Source: Azolla pinnata (lineage: Eukaryota; Streptophyta; Polypodiopsida; Salviniales; Salviniaceae). From it: 64,000 bases of DNA. The stretch lies in contig JBBBWG010027213.1 of the NCBI GenBank assembly GCA_037176905.1, forward strand, positions 1 to 64,000, read 5' to 3'. Below, in pieces: positions 1-13,645 of the stretch. Position numbers and translations under genes: made by a program. Positions within the stretch are counted from its first letter, which is position 1. Each line of letters starts with the position of its first letter. The notes under the pieces were generated by a model. The model searched no databases. It worked only from the letters and a program-made list of their open reading frames with translations, and was not told the DNA's origin.

Positions 1-737
1 GCCGCCGCCGCCCTCCGTTAGCGCCCCCGCGCCGTCGCAGTCCTCCGGCAGCGGCTCCTCCCCCGTCGTCTTCCCCGCCCCAGTCGCCTCCCCGCCCTAC
101 TCCCCCGGCGGCGGCGGCGGCAGCGGCAGCGCCTCCTCCGGCACCACCGTCCCCTCGCCCGCCTCCTCCCCCGACGTCTTCTCGCCCATCCCCAGCCCGC
201 CCGTTCCCCCCTACGGCGGCTATGGCGGCGGCGGCGGCGGCTATGGCGGCAGCGGCGGCTACGGCAGAGGGACGTGCGGGTAAGTAAGGCGCACGTTACG
301 CTAGCTAGCAGGCGGCCTGCCGCCGCCTCCTCTCGAGCCCTTCGCTCTGGCTAGGGCTTCTTTTTCGTTCAGGGTTTTCCTGACTGTTGCTTCCGGCTGT
401 GCCTTCTCTCCCTCCCTGCAGGTACTGGAGCAAGCACGGCGCCGGCTTCCCCCGCGTCCTGTCCGTGCTGGGCACGCTGGCGCGCATCTTCGGCGGCCGC
501 TCGCCCTCCGTGTACGGGCCGCAGATGACGCTGATGCAGGCGCTGCTCAACCCCAACCAGGACGAGTTCAGCTTCCTGGCGCGCGAGGCCGCCGCCTCGC
601 TGCTCAACGCCTACACGCTCGACGGCTTCGCCTTCACGCCGGCGGAGGTGCGGCAGCGCTTCGACGCGGCGCTGGACAGCCCCGACGCCGCCGCCCGCCA
701 GGCCGTCCTCTTCCGCCAGGCCAACGTCGCCGTCTGA
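1..737 (+). CDS. PROTODERMAL FACTOR 1-like protein, C-terminal part (5' end outside window)
   Basis: Two exons are visible: 1-279 (open at the left edge) and 422-737, joined by a GT-AG intron (280-421, donor GTAAGT, acceptor CTGCAG) in phase 2. The first exon encodes a Pro/Ser/Gly-rich stretch with SPP-type motifs and Gly-Tyr repeats, as in extracellular structural proteins. The second encodes about 105 residues starting CGYWSKHG, with LTRxFGG-like, SLxQALxN-like (here MTLMQALLN) and REAAASLLNA blocks. The order and spacing match the C-terminal domain of plant PDF1, an epidermis-specific cell-wall protein. That family role is known for Arabidopsis and cotton; its expression here is inferred. 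The signal peptide would lie outside the window. The exons are very GC-rich compared with the flanking DNA. The stop is TGA at 735-737. Confidence 0.8.
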
Positions 738-2650
738 ATCCCTCTGCTCTGTCTGCTTCCCGCAATTCCGCCACCAAAAACAACCCTATTAAACCCTCAA
801 CCCTTTGAAAACGTCTCTTCTCTTCTCTTTCCCCTCTTGCATTCCGCCATCGCCCTCGCCACGACCCGTTTTTCTTCTGTTTTGTTCTCCTTTTGCATAA
901 GCTCGGATGCAGCTGCTGATTTTTCGATTCAATACATCACCCCTTCATCTTCTTCATCATCCAATCACCATCCACCTACTTATATATAAGTTGCTGGGCT
1001 TTTCATTACGACCCTCCATTGCTAGCTTGCTTGCTTGCTTGCTTGCTACCCGTCTTCTGCTGCTCGCTCCCGAATCCCCTGTGTCTTGTTTGTGTGCGCG
1101 TGTGTATAATATGCTTCATCAATACGCCATCGCCGCTCCTCTCCACTACCTTCCTTCTTCTTCTTCTTCTTCTTCTTCTTCTTCTTCTTCTTCGTGGGCG
1201 CATGGATTTGCAGAAAACGTTACGTTTACAAGGATGGGATCGATCGATGGAGAGGTTTGATACGACGCTGCCAATCGGATGCAATTGGGATTGGAACATC
1301 CAAATCGTGAGCTAAGCGAAGCACGAATGAAAATCCATTTCCTTCACCTGCAACCTCATGATCATATGATCGATCGATCGATCGACAGTTCATCGGAGCC
1401 ATCACCAGAGCGATCACTACTTCTGATAGATTTACCAAAGGGGAGGGGTAAAGATTTACCCCGCCCGCATTGAATGATGCCCATTTGCGCGCTCCGTCGC
1501 TGCGGCAGCTGCTGCTGGCCCTGAAGCTTGTCGGCTACGATTGAACCATCTCCGTCTTACTCTGCTGCTGCTTGTCAATCACGCTCTGACACCTCGCCAT
1601 TAATGAAAGTTACCCATCTTTTCTACTCTGTACACGCTACATACTACTTTACTGCACGTACTGTCCCCCCCCCCCCCCTCTTCCTCGCCATAGCTACTTC
1701 TTCCTTCCTTTCCTTTCCTTAACTTCCATTCAATTAGCACTGGCGAGAAACGCTCAAGCCAACATCGACCTCATCAGAATGCCAAAGAATCAGAGTAACC
1801 CAATCTGCAATTTACCGTGTGATTGATTCATGGTATGAGGTAAGAGGGATCACTGGTGCACGACAACCGATCGAATCCTGATTCAGCACCGTTTCTGGAT
1901 GCAAGGATCGGTTCATGTCGGGATCAAAATGTCGACAGAACAATCCGATACCAATTCAACAATGATGGGTAGCCAATACCAGTCGATGATCAGTTAGTCG
2001 ACCTATCCATCTAGCATTCAACTAGTCAATCAGCCAATCTAGCACCCATCTAGTCCATCAACCAGTCTAAGGAGGAAATGTTCCATTTACACAAGGCAGT
2101 TATTGGCAGTTGGTAGACTTCTGATGCCCGGATTAATTCCTCCCATCTCAGATGCTCCCTCATACCTTCAATCAAATCATCACGATGGATCGGGTGGTAA
2201 CCATTGCTACCATATCCTCCTCCATCGCCAAGTTCCCTCTTATTTATGTAGCTAGCATAAGTAATCGACAAATGATTCCGAGGTCACGGAGCGATTAAGC
2301 ATGCGATTAAGAGAGCTCAGCAATGATCACAAGGATAAGAAAGACTATCATACGCACCGACTGCTTGGTTCATACATATAATCCGCCCAAATTTTCGATT
2401 CAAATTCAGCTTATGGAAATGCACAAAAAAAAGAAAAAGATCAGCACCTGTATGTACTAATGAAGAGACAATATTGGCATGGAGGCATAGAAGAATAATC
2501 AAGAATCACAGTGGCATCATTCACTCGAGATATATGTAGTTGTTCGATGCCATCTGAGCATAAACATTTGGGTACATCCGAACATCGATCTTATTGCAGC
2601 AAAAAGATGGAGTCGAGGATGACGCTGATGATGATGATGATGATGTCTCG
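738..2650. other. Intergenic region between the PDF1-like and ADH genes; simple repeats
   Basis: This is the shared 3' side of two convergent genes. It holds a (CTTG)n run at about 1025-1046, a (TTC)n run at 1151-1193, a palindromic GATC run at 1369-1385, a run of 14 C at 1665-1678 and a TTCC/TTTCC tract near 1700. Around 1960-2070 there are loose repeats of ATCTAG/CAGTC-type words. The open frames here are short and low in complexity, and I see no supported gene. Confidence 0.6.
1151..1193. repeat. (TTC)n microsatellite 3' of the PDF1-like gene
   Basis: About fourteen TTC units in an otherwise CT-rich flank. Confidence 0.9.
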
Positions 2651-6161
<3,511 letters not shown>

Positions 6162-8097
6162 GTCGTCAATCTCTCTTTCTCTCTCACTTTCTCACTCTCA
6201 GTACGCTTCCGCCTCCTCCCCTCCTCCTCCTCCGCGAAAGAGATGGCAGATTGCTAACTCCATATATATGTGCATCATCATCTTCTTCTTCTTCTTCTTC
6301 TCCTTCTGGGGTGTTTTGCTGGATTGTGAGTCAACAGTAAAGAAAGCAGCAAATGAAAGAGAACATAAAGAACAGGGGAGAACTGTTCTGTTCTGCTCTA
6401 CTCTATACTTGCTTTCTTTTGTTCTCTGAGACTTTTGCTGATTCCAGTAAAATATAAAAGAAATGGCCACATATACTTGATGGAAGTCACAAGAAATCAC
6501 CATCCGGAAAACAGATTTCGGTTTAGGGCCTCCCCATTGCCACGCAGAGGCAGCATAGAAACAACCACCATGGATTGTGAATGATTATAATACGCTCCTC
6601 AACCTCCATATATCCATACTTTTAATCAATCACCTTTGCTTGAGAATCACATGGGATCATCATGCACATATGCCCAAGAAGGCATAGATAGATGCTACAT
6701 CCAAGAGCCCAGTGACAAACAAGCCAAACGACCCATGAACAGGATGCGCTATTGACAAGAAGATAGTGGGGATAACTGGAGGAGGTCCAGCCAAAGTGGT
6801 TACATCATGTTCATTCTGAAGTGTATACATTTCTAATGATTTGAAGAGATTCCTAGCATCGAGGTCAATTGTCAAAACTCTCATTGAAATATGACCTGAC
6901 CCCGCACTCCAAACTATGGCATCTCATGTTGCGCTGTAAAGCGGCTTTTTTTCCAGCCTTTCCACGATGACATAAGAGTCTAAGACAGAAAGCACACAGG
7001 CACAAGCCTCTTCGATCGAACTGAGATACTGAAAAACCATTCTCCTAGATTTTTCTGAGATGGCAGAACCGACACAACCCGTCAAGATCGTCGGAATGAA
7101 TCACAAGTCAAAAAGGTGATGAACTGTGTTTGGCTGTGATACAACCATATACATGAAGAGAACCCATCTGATGCATCACATAGACACTCTGCATCCTGGA
7201 TACCTTCTTGAAGGATCCAGCATATACATGGCTCTGTTGTTTACACCTACAAGAAGCATTTGTGCCAAGCCTTGCCGCTTGAAATCTTCATACCAAGTCA
7301 GTGCCATCGGCTGTAACTCTTCTGTTTCATCCTTCATAAGCATCACCCAGCAGCTCATGTAGACAAATCAACAAGCACCACTGCACCAAGGATCGAGAAT
7401 CGGTGTCCATCAAAACATTTGACATAAATGGAGCGCGTGAATAAATAGGAAAAACAAGTACTTACTGTCGCAACAATGAACCGTCTTAAGGGCATTCTTG
7501 TTGTCTATGGATTCCAACCACTATGAGGCTTGCAAGGTACTTACCCTGTGCAAGGCATTCTTTTCCCTGTCATTCATGGTTTGGAAAAATCAGCTTTACC
7601 CTCCCTTGCTTGGGCAGCCATGGAGAAACACTGCACACCAAAAGAAAAGTGGTGCATGCACCTCTTTACATGGTGGGTTCCATCAATGCTTAGTATGCAA
7701 CCCTGCAGAATCACCTCCCAAAGAACAGCTAACCCTCGGATATCAAGAGATTGCTTCCCTGCTACCTTGTTACCTCTCTAACAGTAGTGATACAACATAT
7801 GTGCATGTAAATGCCACTGAACCAACAGCGGAAACTTCCCCGAATTTCGAACAGTAAGAAGACATCAAAGGCCTAGATTCCTCGAATTTCAACCTATGAT
7901 TAAGAAGACATCAAGCATATCACTCTGGACATTGACGAAGCACATTTGCAAAGTTTCTGCGGAGCAGTAAAAGGCTGTGCTTCCCAACGGCTTTTTAAAA
8001 TCTTCTGTTTTTTATACAGTAAGTACCTCCAGAATTGGAGCACATACATGACCAGATTGCATTCACACGCTTGAGATATTATTGCATTTCAAGTTTC
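6162..8097. other. Region between the ADH 5' end and the RPA12 3' end; no supported gene
   Basis: It contains a CT-rich leader (6165-6240), a (TTC)n run near 6279-6303 and otherwise unique AT-rich sequence. It should include the promoter of the ADH-like gene and the 3' untranslated part of RPA12. Open frames such as 7498-7857 (+) show no recognisable motif, no conserved-looking exon structure and no good start context. Confidence 0.5.
6262..6269 (-). promoter_or_regulatory. Possible TATA box of the ADH-like gene
   Basis: On the minus strand a CATATATATGG motif lies about 100 bp upstream of the ATG at 6161, a plausible distance for a core promoter. The transcription start is not known, so this is a positional guess. 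Confidence 0.3.
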
Positions 8098-8239
8098 AAC
8101 CAAAGTGTGGAAATGGAAGATGAAGCTTCAGACATCACATGTTCTGAGGAAACTTGTAATGGCATTTCAACCAAAGTGTAGAAATGGAAGATGAAGCTTC
8201 AGACATCACATGTTCTGAGAAAACTTGTAATGGCATTTC
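8098..8239. repeat. 71-bp tandem duplication spanning the RPA12 stop codon
   Basis: Two near-identical 71-bp copies lie at 8098-8168 and 8169-8239 (CAAAGTGTGG at 8101, CAAAGTGTAG at 8172). The right copy contains the last eleven codons and the stop of RPA12 (minus strand). The left copy lies in the 3' flank and repeats those codons almost perfectly. Confidence 0.9.
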
Positions 8240-9364
8240 GGACAGTCATAGAATACGGTTTGCCCCTCATCTGCCGATCGAAGCTGTGAGCAGAACAAGG
8301 GAACGGAGGAAAAAGAAACACCATATCATTGTCGAGAACCATGCAAAACAACAATTTCCAATGTTAACGATTATGGTTAACGGTTAATGGCCAATGTTTT
8401 CTGGGTAATGGTTATGGTTGATGTTCATTTTCATTTTCATGCTGATGTTAATGCTAATGCTCATGTTCATGTTCCTCTTCATATGAGTTCATGTTCATGT
8501 TCATGTTTCATGCTCCTGTTCCTGTTCATGTTCATGTTCATTTTCATGTTCCTGTTCATGTTCATGTTCATGTTCATGTTCATGTTCCTGTTCCTGTTCC
8601 TGTTCATATGAGTTCATGTTCATGAGCTGCACACTGACCTGTCTGGTGTAGTATTCGAGCTGAGGGTTATGGCATTTTGGGCATTCATCATTCACCTGCA
8701 GAAGCAAAGAGAAAACTCAGAATAACAGTAAAAAAAAAACGCCTGCAGAGATGGACAGAGGTATACAACCAACCATCATGCATCAGTGGGCCAACAACAG
8801 GGAAGAGTGGAAACCTTGAGAACCCTAAAACCTTAGCAACCCTAGAAAAACACAAGGACGACATTACCACAGCACGTTGGGGTGCCTCCTCTGCACTTTC
8901 ATCCGCAACACTGCTGTGAGAAGAAGGCCTGATGAGGGGTTCAATGCCCAACCTTCTGAAAAGATCCTGTTGGGCATGGGGAAGCGAAAAGAAAAGTTCT
9001 CCATGAATCTCGTGTGCGTACACGGAGTACACAGCATGCGGGAAAAACAGTCAGAAAAAAAAAGGGTTTCGGATTTAGGGTTTAGGGTTTAGGGCAAGAT
9101 GATGAGCATGAAGTACCTCGGAGGTGGTCCGGTAGCAGAATTCCTTGTTCTGGATGGCTGCTAGGTTAGGGAGAAATGAAGTTAGAGAAGGAAAAGAGGA
9201 GGGGGAAGCGAGCTATGGAGATTCTGCTTGGCGTTAGGTTAAAGGAGTGACTGACCTTTGGAGTCCCTGTGGGAGTGGCAGAGGGGGCATGACGCGGCCG
9301 TCTCGGACTCGAAGGAGAGGAGAGTGCCGCAGAGAGTGCAGAAAAGGGAAGCATAGGTCTCCAT
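8206..9364 (-). CDS. NRPA12: DNA-directed RNA polymerase I subunit A12 (zinc-ribbon subunit)
   Basis: Five exons: 9364-9256, 9157-9117, 8966-8868, 8695-8639, 8283-8206. They close to 127 residues, close to the roughly 120 of plant orthologues. The N-terminal zinc ribbon has C9-xx-C12 and C26-xx-C29 (FCTLCGTLL, CPLCHSHR). The C-terminal TFIIS-like ribbon has C88-xx-C91 and C116-xx-C119, with the hallmark LRSADEGQTVFY. Its D107-E108 pair corresponds to the acidic hairpin used for transcript cleavage. In the family this subunit supports RNA cleavage, proofreading and termination by Pol I in the nucleolus. The short N-terminus favours the ATG at 9364 (METYASLFC). The exon 2 acceptor is a NAGNAG (TAGCAG); the inner AG aligns best with homologues. 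Telo-box motifs lie in intron 2 and upstream, fitting a ribosome-biogenesis gene. Intron 4 holds a long hexamer repeat. Confidence 0.93.
8408..8630. repeat. (TTCATG/TTCCTG)n hexanucleotide array in RPA12 intron 4
   Basis: Variants of TTCATG, TTCCTG and TTTTCATG repeat for about 220 bp. In the sense (minus) direction the array stays open in the frame of exon 4 and would encode a Glu-His/Glu-Gln-rich tail if the intron were retained. Confidence 0.85.
9073..9094. promoter_or_regulatory. Telo-box cluster (TTTAGGG x3) in RPA12 intron 2
   Basis: Three perfect TTTAGGG units lie between exons 2 and 3 of RPA12. In the gene's sense direction they read AAACCCTAA, the known telo-box element of plant ribosomal and translation genes. 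A regulatory role here is inferred. Confidence 0.5.
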
Positions 9365-9499
9365 AGCCGCCCTCTCTCTCTCTCTCTCTCTTCCAAAGCC
9401 TGCAATCCCACTGCTGTTGGTGATCACTGATGATCATTGATTTCTTCTTCCTGCGCTGCCTCCATACCCAAAATCAACACAGAGCTCATGCCTCTTCAG

Positions 9500-9612
9500 G
9501 ATTTAGGATTTAGGGTTTTCTCCATCCCTATTTAGGGTTTAGGATTTAGGGTTTTCTGCATCCCTATTTAGGGTTTTCTGCATCCCTATTTAGGGTTTAG
9601 GGTTTAGGGTTT
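9500..9612. promoter_or_regulatory. Telo-box-rich array upstream of RPA12
   Basis: Seven or more TTTAGGG/TTTAGGATT words are interspersed with the spacer TTTTCTGCATCCCTA, giving short tandem units of about 23 bp. The array lies about 140-250 bp upstream of the RPA12 ATG on the promoter side. It reads AAACCCTAA in the gene's direction. Confidence 0.6.
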
Positions 9613-9927
9613 CCTCCATCGTCAGATTCAGATACCCATCACCATAGTATCAAATACACCATCTGCCAAAATAGCAATTTCCAACTTCCCATTTCCTCCA
9701 TTGCAGTCGACAGCAAGGTTAATTTAGCTAATACAATTGACAATCTACCAGAATCTCAGGTTTGTCTACAACTAATCAACCAGAGCTGCAATTTAAACCC
9801 CCAAGCCAAAGACACAGTAGACTTAAAAATCTTCTTCGATTGCATTTCCACTGCTGGATTTCAAATATAGGAATTCCAGAAAGCAGCCCAATAAAGACAG
9901 GTCACGATGTTCCAATACATTCAAAGC

Positions 9928-10193
9928 CCATCAATGCAATAATAGAACAAGAATTTCATCAATGCACAAATTGACGGTTCCAGTAGACACAGTGATCATT
10001 CTAAAGACCGACAGTTACAGTTATTAGTGCAGTCCAAATAACACTTCAAAACATACTATTCCATCAATGCAATAATAGAACAAGAATTTCATCAATGCAC
10101 AAATTGACGGTTCCAGTAGACACAGTGATCATTCTAAAGAACGCCAGTTACAGTTATTAGTGCAGTCCAAATAACACTTCAAAACATACTATT
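9928..10193. repeat. 133-bp tandem duplication
   Basis: Copies at 9928-10060 and 10061-10193 differ at only about three positions (for example GACCGACAG versus GAACGCCAG), so the duplication is recent. It lies 3' of the KH-domain gene. Confidence 0.95.
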
Positions 10194-10547
10194 TCATCCA
10201 TTACAGGATTCAATTCACCATATAGTTCATGATTGATAAGATATGCTTGCACTCTTGTAGCAACTCCGATTCAATTTCACCATGCATAGTGGCCGCGTCA
10301 CTCAAGCATCATTGAAGTCAATCACTGATGCAACTTTGAAAACATAAAATGGGATTGTATTTTAAGCTTGGATACCAAGGCAGATTACTACGAAATTATC
10401 CGTCTACCCAAAAGTGACGTCCTTTGTTCAAAAGGACGGACAGACCAAAAACAGAAGCAAACTATCTAACCAGACAAATGTTCATCTGTTATAATTTAAA
10501 AATTATAGTTCTTCCACTGGCACTGTCTTAGAAGTACAATGTTCTTC

Positions 10548-12780
10548 CTAGTGAGCTCGGCGGCGAGAATCCTTATTCCGAGCAGCTGGAGAAGTGCTGT
10601 AATCCCCATAGTCATTGGGATATCCACCAGGGGAAACTGGGTCATCTCGGCCTCCATATGCTGGCATAGCAGGATCATGGCCTGCAAAACTTCCCCGGTT
10701 TCCATCGCGTCCTCTAAATAAGTTGCTACGAAGCCTCGTTAGCACCTGAATAAGCGCCGCCTCCACCATCGGTGCCTCTCCAGAAATCTGCGACATACTC
10801 AAAAAGAAACAACTCTTAGCACAGCTTAAAACATTGCAACAAAACCCGATGAACCATAATTCATATGCATTCTTCTCTTCCACCTGAACAAGTTCACTGC
10901 CCCCGTCGGCACATTTTGGTAGCTCCTCTTTGGGAGGAATTCGAATATTTGCACGGCTTGTCCTTCGCATTTCTGTGATAATTTGACCTCCTTTACCCAA
11001 CAAGCATCCTATTTGACTAGAGCGTACTAGTATCCTGATCGAAAGGATGGCATTCCGCCCTTCTTTATCAGCTGCAATATCTGCTAATCGCCTGCACACT
11101 TGTATGACAGCTTCGAGAACAGGGGAAGCATATCCATCAATATACTGCAAAAACCAAGGTGGGATATTCATCATGATAACATAACGCCCGATAGGAAAAT
11201 GTGCGATATGAGATATAGAGAGTGCTTAATTAACCTACCTCAATAGCAGAGATCTGGATAACTCGTTCATCGGCATCTCCGACTTGGTCACATACTCTGA
11301 TCTTGGCACTAGAATCTTCTCGAAGCTTGCGGATGATGCTGCCACCTTTTCCAATCATGCTGCCAATCTTTTCATTAGGGCATAAGATACAGACCATAAG
11401 TTCTTCCTCTGCGTGGGCTTCTGCCCTACCAGCTCTTGCTGGAAAAGCATTACCACCACCCCCACGGCCACCATAATGCCCAATACCAACAATCGAGCTT
11501 GGGGCATGGAACGGTGGGTACATACCACCAGCCGGGATGGATGGATGAGGAAATGTAGCCGCCCGATTTGCTCTTTCTTGGATTGGATTTTCATAGAGCT
11601 TTGATGAAACAACATATAGGGCTTTCTTGACAAGTGCAGGGGTACCGGACAACTGCAAGAGCGAAGGAAATGTAATCCTATTAATGCACTCTATCATGCC
11701 GATAAACACAGATCGAAGAAGGAATTGACGAGGTAATTGCTGTTGGAGGTTCTACAGATTCTAGAAGCCCTGTATTTTGAGATTAAAACCCTGAATTTTG
11801 CTAGTCTGGAGCTAATATATAAGTTCAGAGAAATAGAAGCCAAAACCATGAGAATCTTGGTAGCTTCTTTTCTCTAAACGGGTTTTCCTGGCTTGCCAAC
11901 ATGCTACTCACTCCATCTGCTTAGGTGTAAGGAAATTCGGTCTGGGGCAAAGACTTAGATCAAACAAGGAAAAAGAATGGTTGCTGCAGGTGAGTCAGGT
12001 GTTAAAGGAACTGCATTTTTCATTCAAAACTGCAAGGACGAGGTTTCCTCGAATCAGCAAGAGTATAAACCCGAGCTTTGAACCAGGATACTAGAGAACC
12101 AGGAAAGGTAAGCACTCCACAGCCTGGGCCATCCTCAGCCACGATGCTCCAGGTAGAATTAGGATTTAACATCAAAATCATGTTGTCTGTTTCGATAGGT
12201 CAACTTATCTGATGGCAAGAGGTAAAGCTTAAGGTGGGTTTCCTCCGTTTGGTAAGTTGAAGGTTGGGGTTGGCACTGTCAATGGTGCTTGGCATGTTTC
12301 ATTTTGAATAGATTACCGCATTTTTTTTTTCTCAAGTCGGAAAATTTCTGTTCCCCCGAATCCTGAATATGCAGCTTGGGATGGCGAGGATCTTGATAAG
12401 GGAAATTAGAACACAGAAATCATGCTTATTTTGCATGGGGGGTGGGCACTGTCAACGGTGCTTGGCATATTTCATTTTCAACAGATTACCGCATTGTTTC
12501 GTGACAGAAAATTTCTGTTTCCCCCGAATCCTGAATATGCATCTTGGGATGACGAGGATCTTGACAGGGGAAATTAGAACACAGAGAACATGCTTATTTT
12601 GCATGGGGGGTGGGCACTGTCAACGGTGCTTGGCATATTTCATTTTCAACAGATTACCGCATTGTTTCGTGACAGAAAATTTCTGTTTCCCCCGAATCCT
12701 GAATATGCATCTTGGGATGACGAGGATCTTGACAAGGGAAATTAGAACACAGAAAACATGCTTATTTGCAGGGGAAGGGG

Positions 12781-12817
<37 letters not shown>

Positions 12818-13645
12818 GAAAAGGAATGGAAAAGGGAGGGAAAGGATATGGTATATTTTTGCCAGGCTTACTTGGACAAGCTCGTCGTTTGGGAAAGCGC
12901 AAGGAGGCAAGCTGGATTTGGGTAGCACTCGGATCTGCACGGCAATGTCCTTGCGCATTTGTTCAATGATGCGGCCGCCTTTCCCGATGAGGCAACCGAC
13001 CTGAGCATCTGAGACGAGAAGGCGGGCCACATCCGGCTCTCTTCCTTTCTCCCCTTCGTCGTCCCCGGAATCTCTGCTCTCGCGGGCACCACCATCCTTG
13101 GCGGTGATGCGCTCGTGGATCTTCAGCAGCGCTTCCTGCGCGGGGCAAACCGCATCGCACGCCTCGCCGCTCCTCTCCCTCTCTCTGCTCCTCTCCCTCG
13201 AGTCGTCGCTATCTCGATCCCTGTCTCGATCGCCTCCGTCTCGCGATCCGCCCCGCCCCCTCTCTCGGCTCCTGTCTTTCCCTGTGGCAGAGCTGACGTA
13301 GATGACCCTCTCGTCGGAGTGATGAACCACGTCTTCGACCCGGATCTTGGCGCCGGTGGCTTCGCGCAGGGACTTGACGATGCTCCCGCCCTTGCCTATC
13401 ACGGCGCCGATGCTGGAAACGGGGCAAAGGATCCTGAACTCGATCTCGTCGGGGGCGAACGGGGGAGGGGGAGGAGGCGGAGGCGGGAGGCGATAATCCG
13501 CCTCTGAAGGGCGCCGCCTCTTGTGCCTGCTGCCGTCTCTCTCGTCCCTCTCGTCCCGCTCCCGCTCCCGCTCCCGCTCTCTGTCCCTGTCGTCTTCGTG
13601 GCGAGGATAAGGTCGTTTTGCAGGCGAGTTCTCCCAGTCGCCCAT
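10548..13645 (-). CDS. KH-domain RNA-binding protein with four KH domains (HEN4/RCF3-like group)
   Basis: Four exons: 13645-12872, 11652-11239, 11144-10884, 10787-10548; 562 residues. KH1 starts near residue 69 (FRILCPVSSIG), KH2 near 207, KH3 near 344 and KH4 near 430. Each has an intact GKGG loop, the RNA-contacting GxxG motif. The N-terminus is charged (RDRERERE repeats, basic HKRRRP, then ten prolines). An Arg/Asp/Ser-rich insert (about 121-163) sits in the variable loop of KH1, and the C-terminus is Gly/Tyr/Arg-rich. Plant relatives act in nuclear pre-mRNA processing and stress or floral regulation; the role here is inferred from family only. The fifth KH domain of RCF3-like proteins is absent. 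The ATG at 13645 is the first in-frame ATG, although the frame stays open upstream to 13891. The gene shares an upstream region head-to-head with the BEACH gene. Confidence 0.88.
12272..12775. repeat. ~170-bp triplicated minisatellite in KH-gene intron 1
   Basis: Three copies start at about 12272, 12445 and 12613 (spacing 173 and 168 bp). Copies 2 and 3 are nearly identical; copy 1 is more diverged. Each contains GGCACTGTCAA, GATTACCGCATT and CCCCCGAATCCTGAATATGCA. The array lies in the 1.2-kb intron and ends just before a CAT microsatellite. Confidence 0.9.
12780..12817. repeat. (CAT)n microsatellite in KH-gene intron 1
   Basis: About twelve CAT units directly follow the 170-bp repeat and end about 55 bp from the exon 1 splice donor. 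Confidence 0.9.

Larger units (their letters stand above)
9365..10547. other. Intergenic region: RPA12 promoter and 3' flank of the KH gene
   Basis: A (CT)n tract at about 9371-9391 sits directly at the RPA12 5' end. It is followed by the telo-box array and then unique AT-rich sequence with one 133-bp tandem duplication. No gene is supported; the frame at 9762-9974 has no recognisable features. Confidence 0.5.

Noticed and set aside
7498-7857. Plus-strand frame of 119 codons between ADH and RPA12
   Set aside because: No motif, no good start context and no splice continuation. It is most likely chance in the RPA12 3' flank.
12369-13004. Plus-strand frame of 211 codons over KH-gene intron 1
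   Set aside because: It is produced by the 170-bp repeat and the CAT run, and its tail is antisense to the KH exon. It has no family motif.
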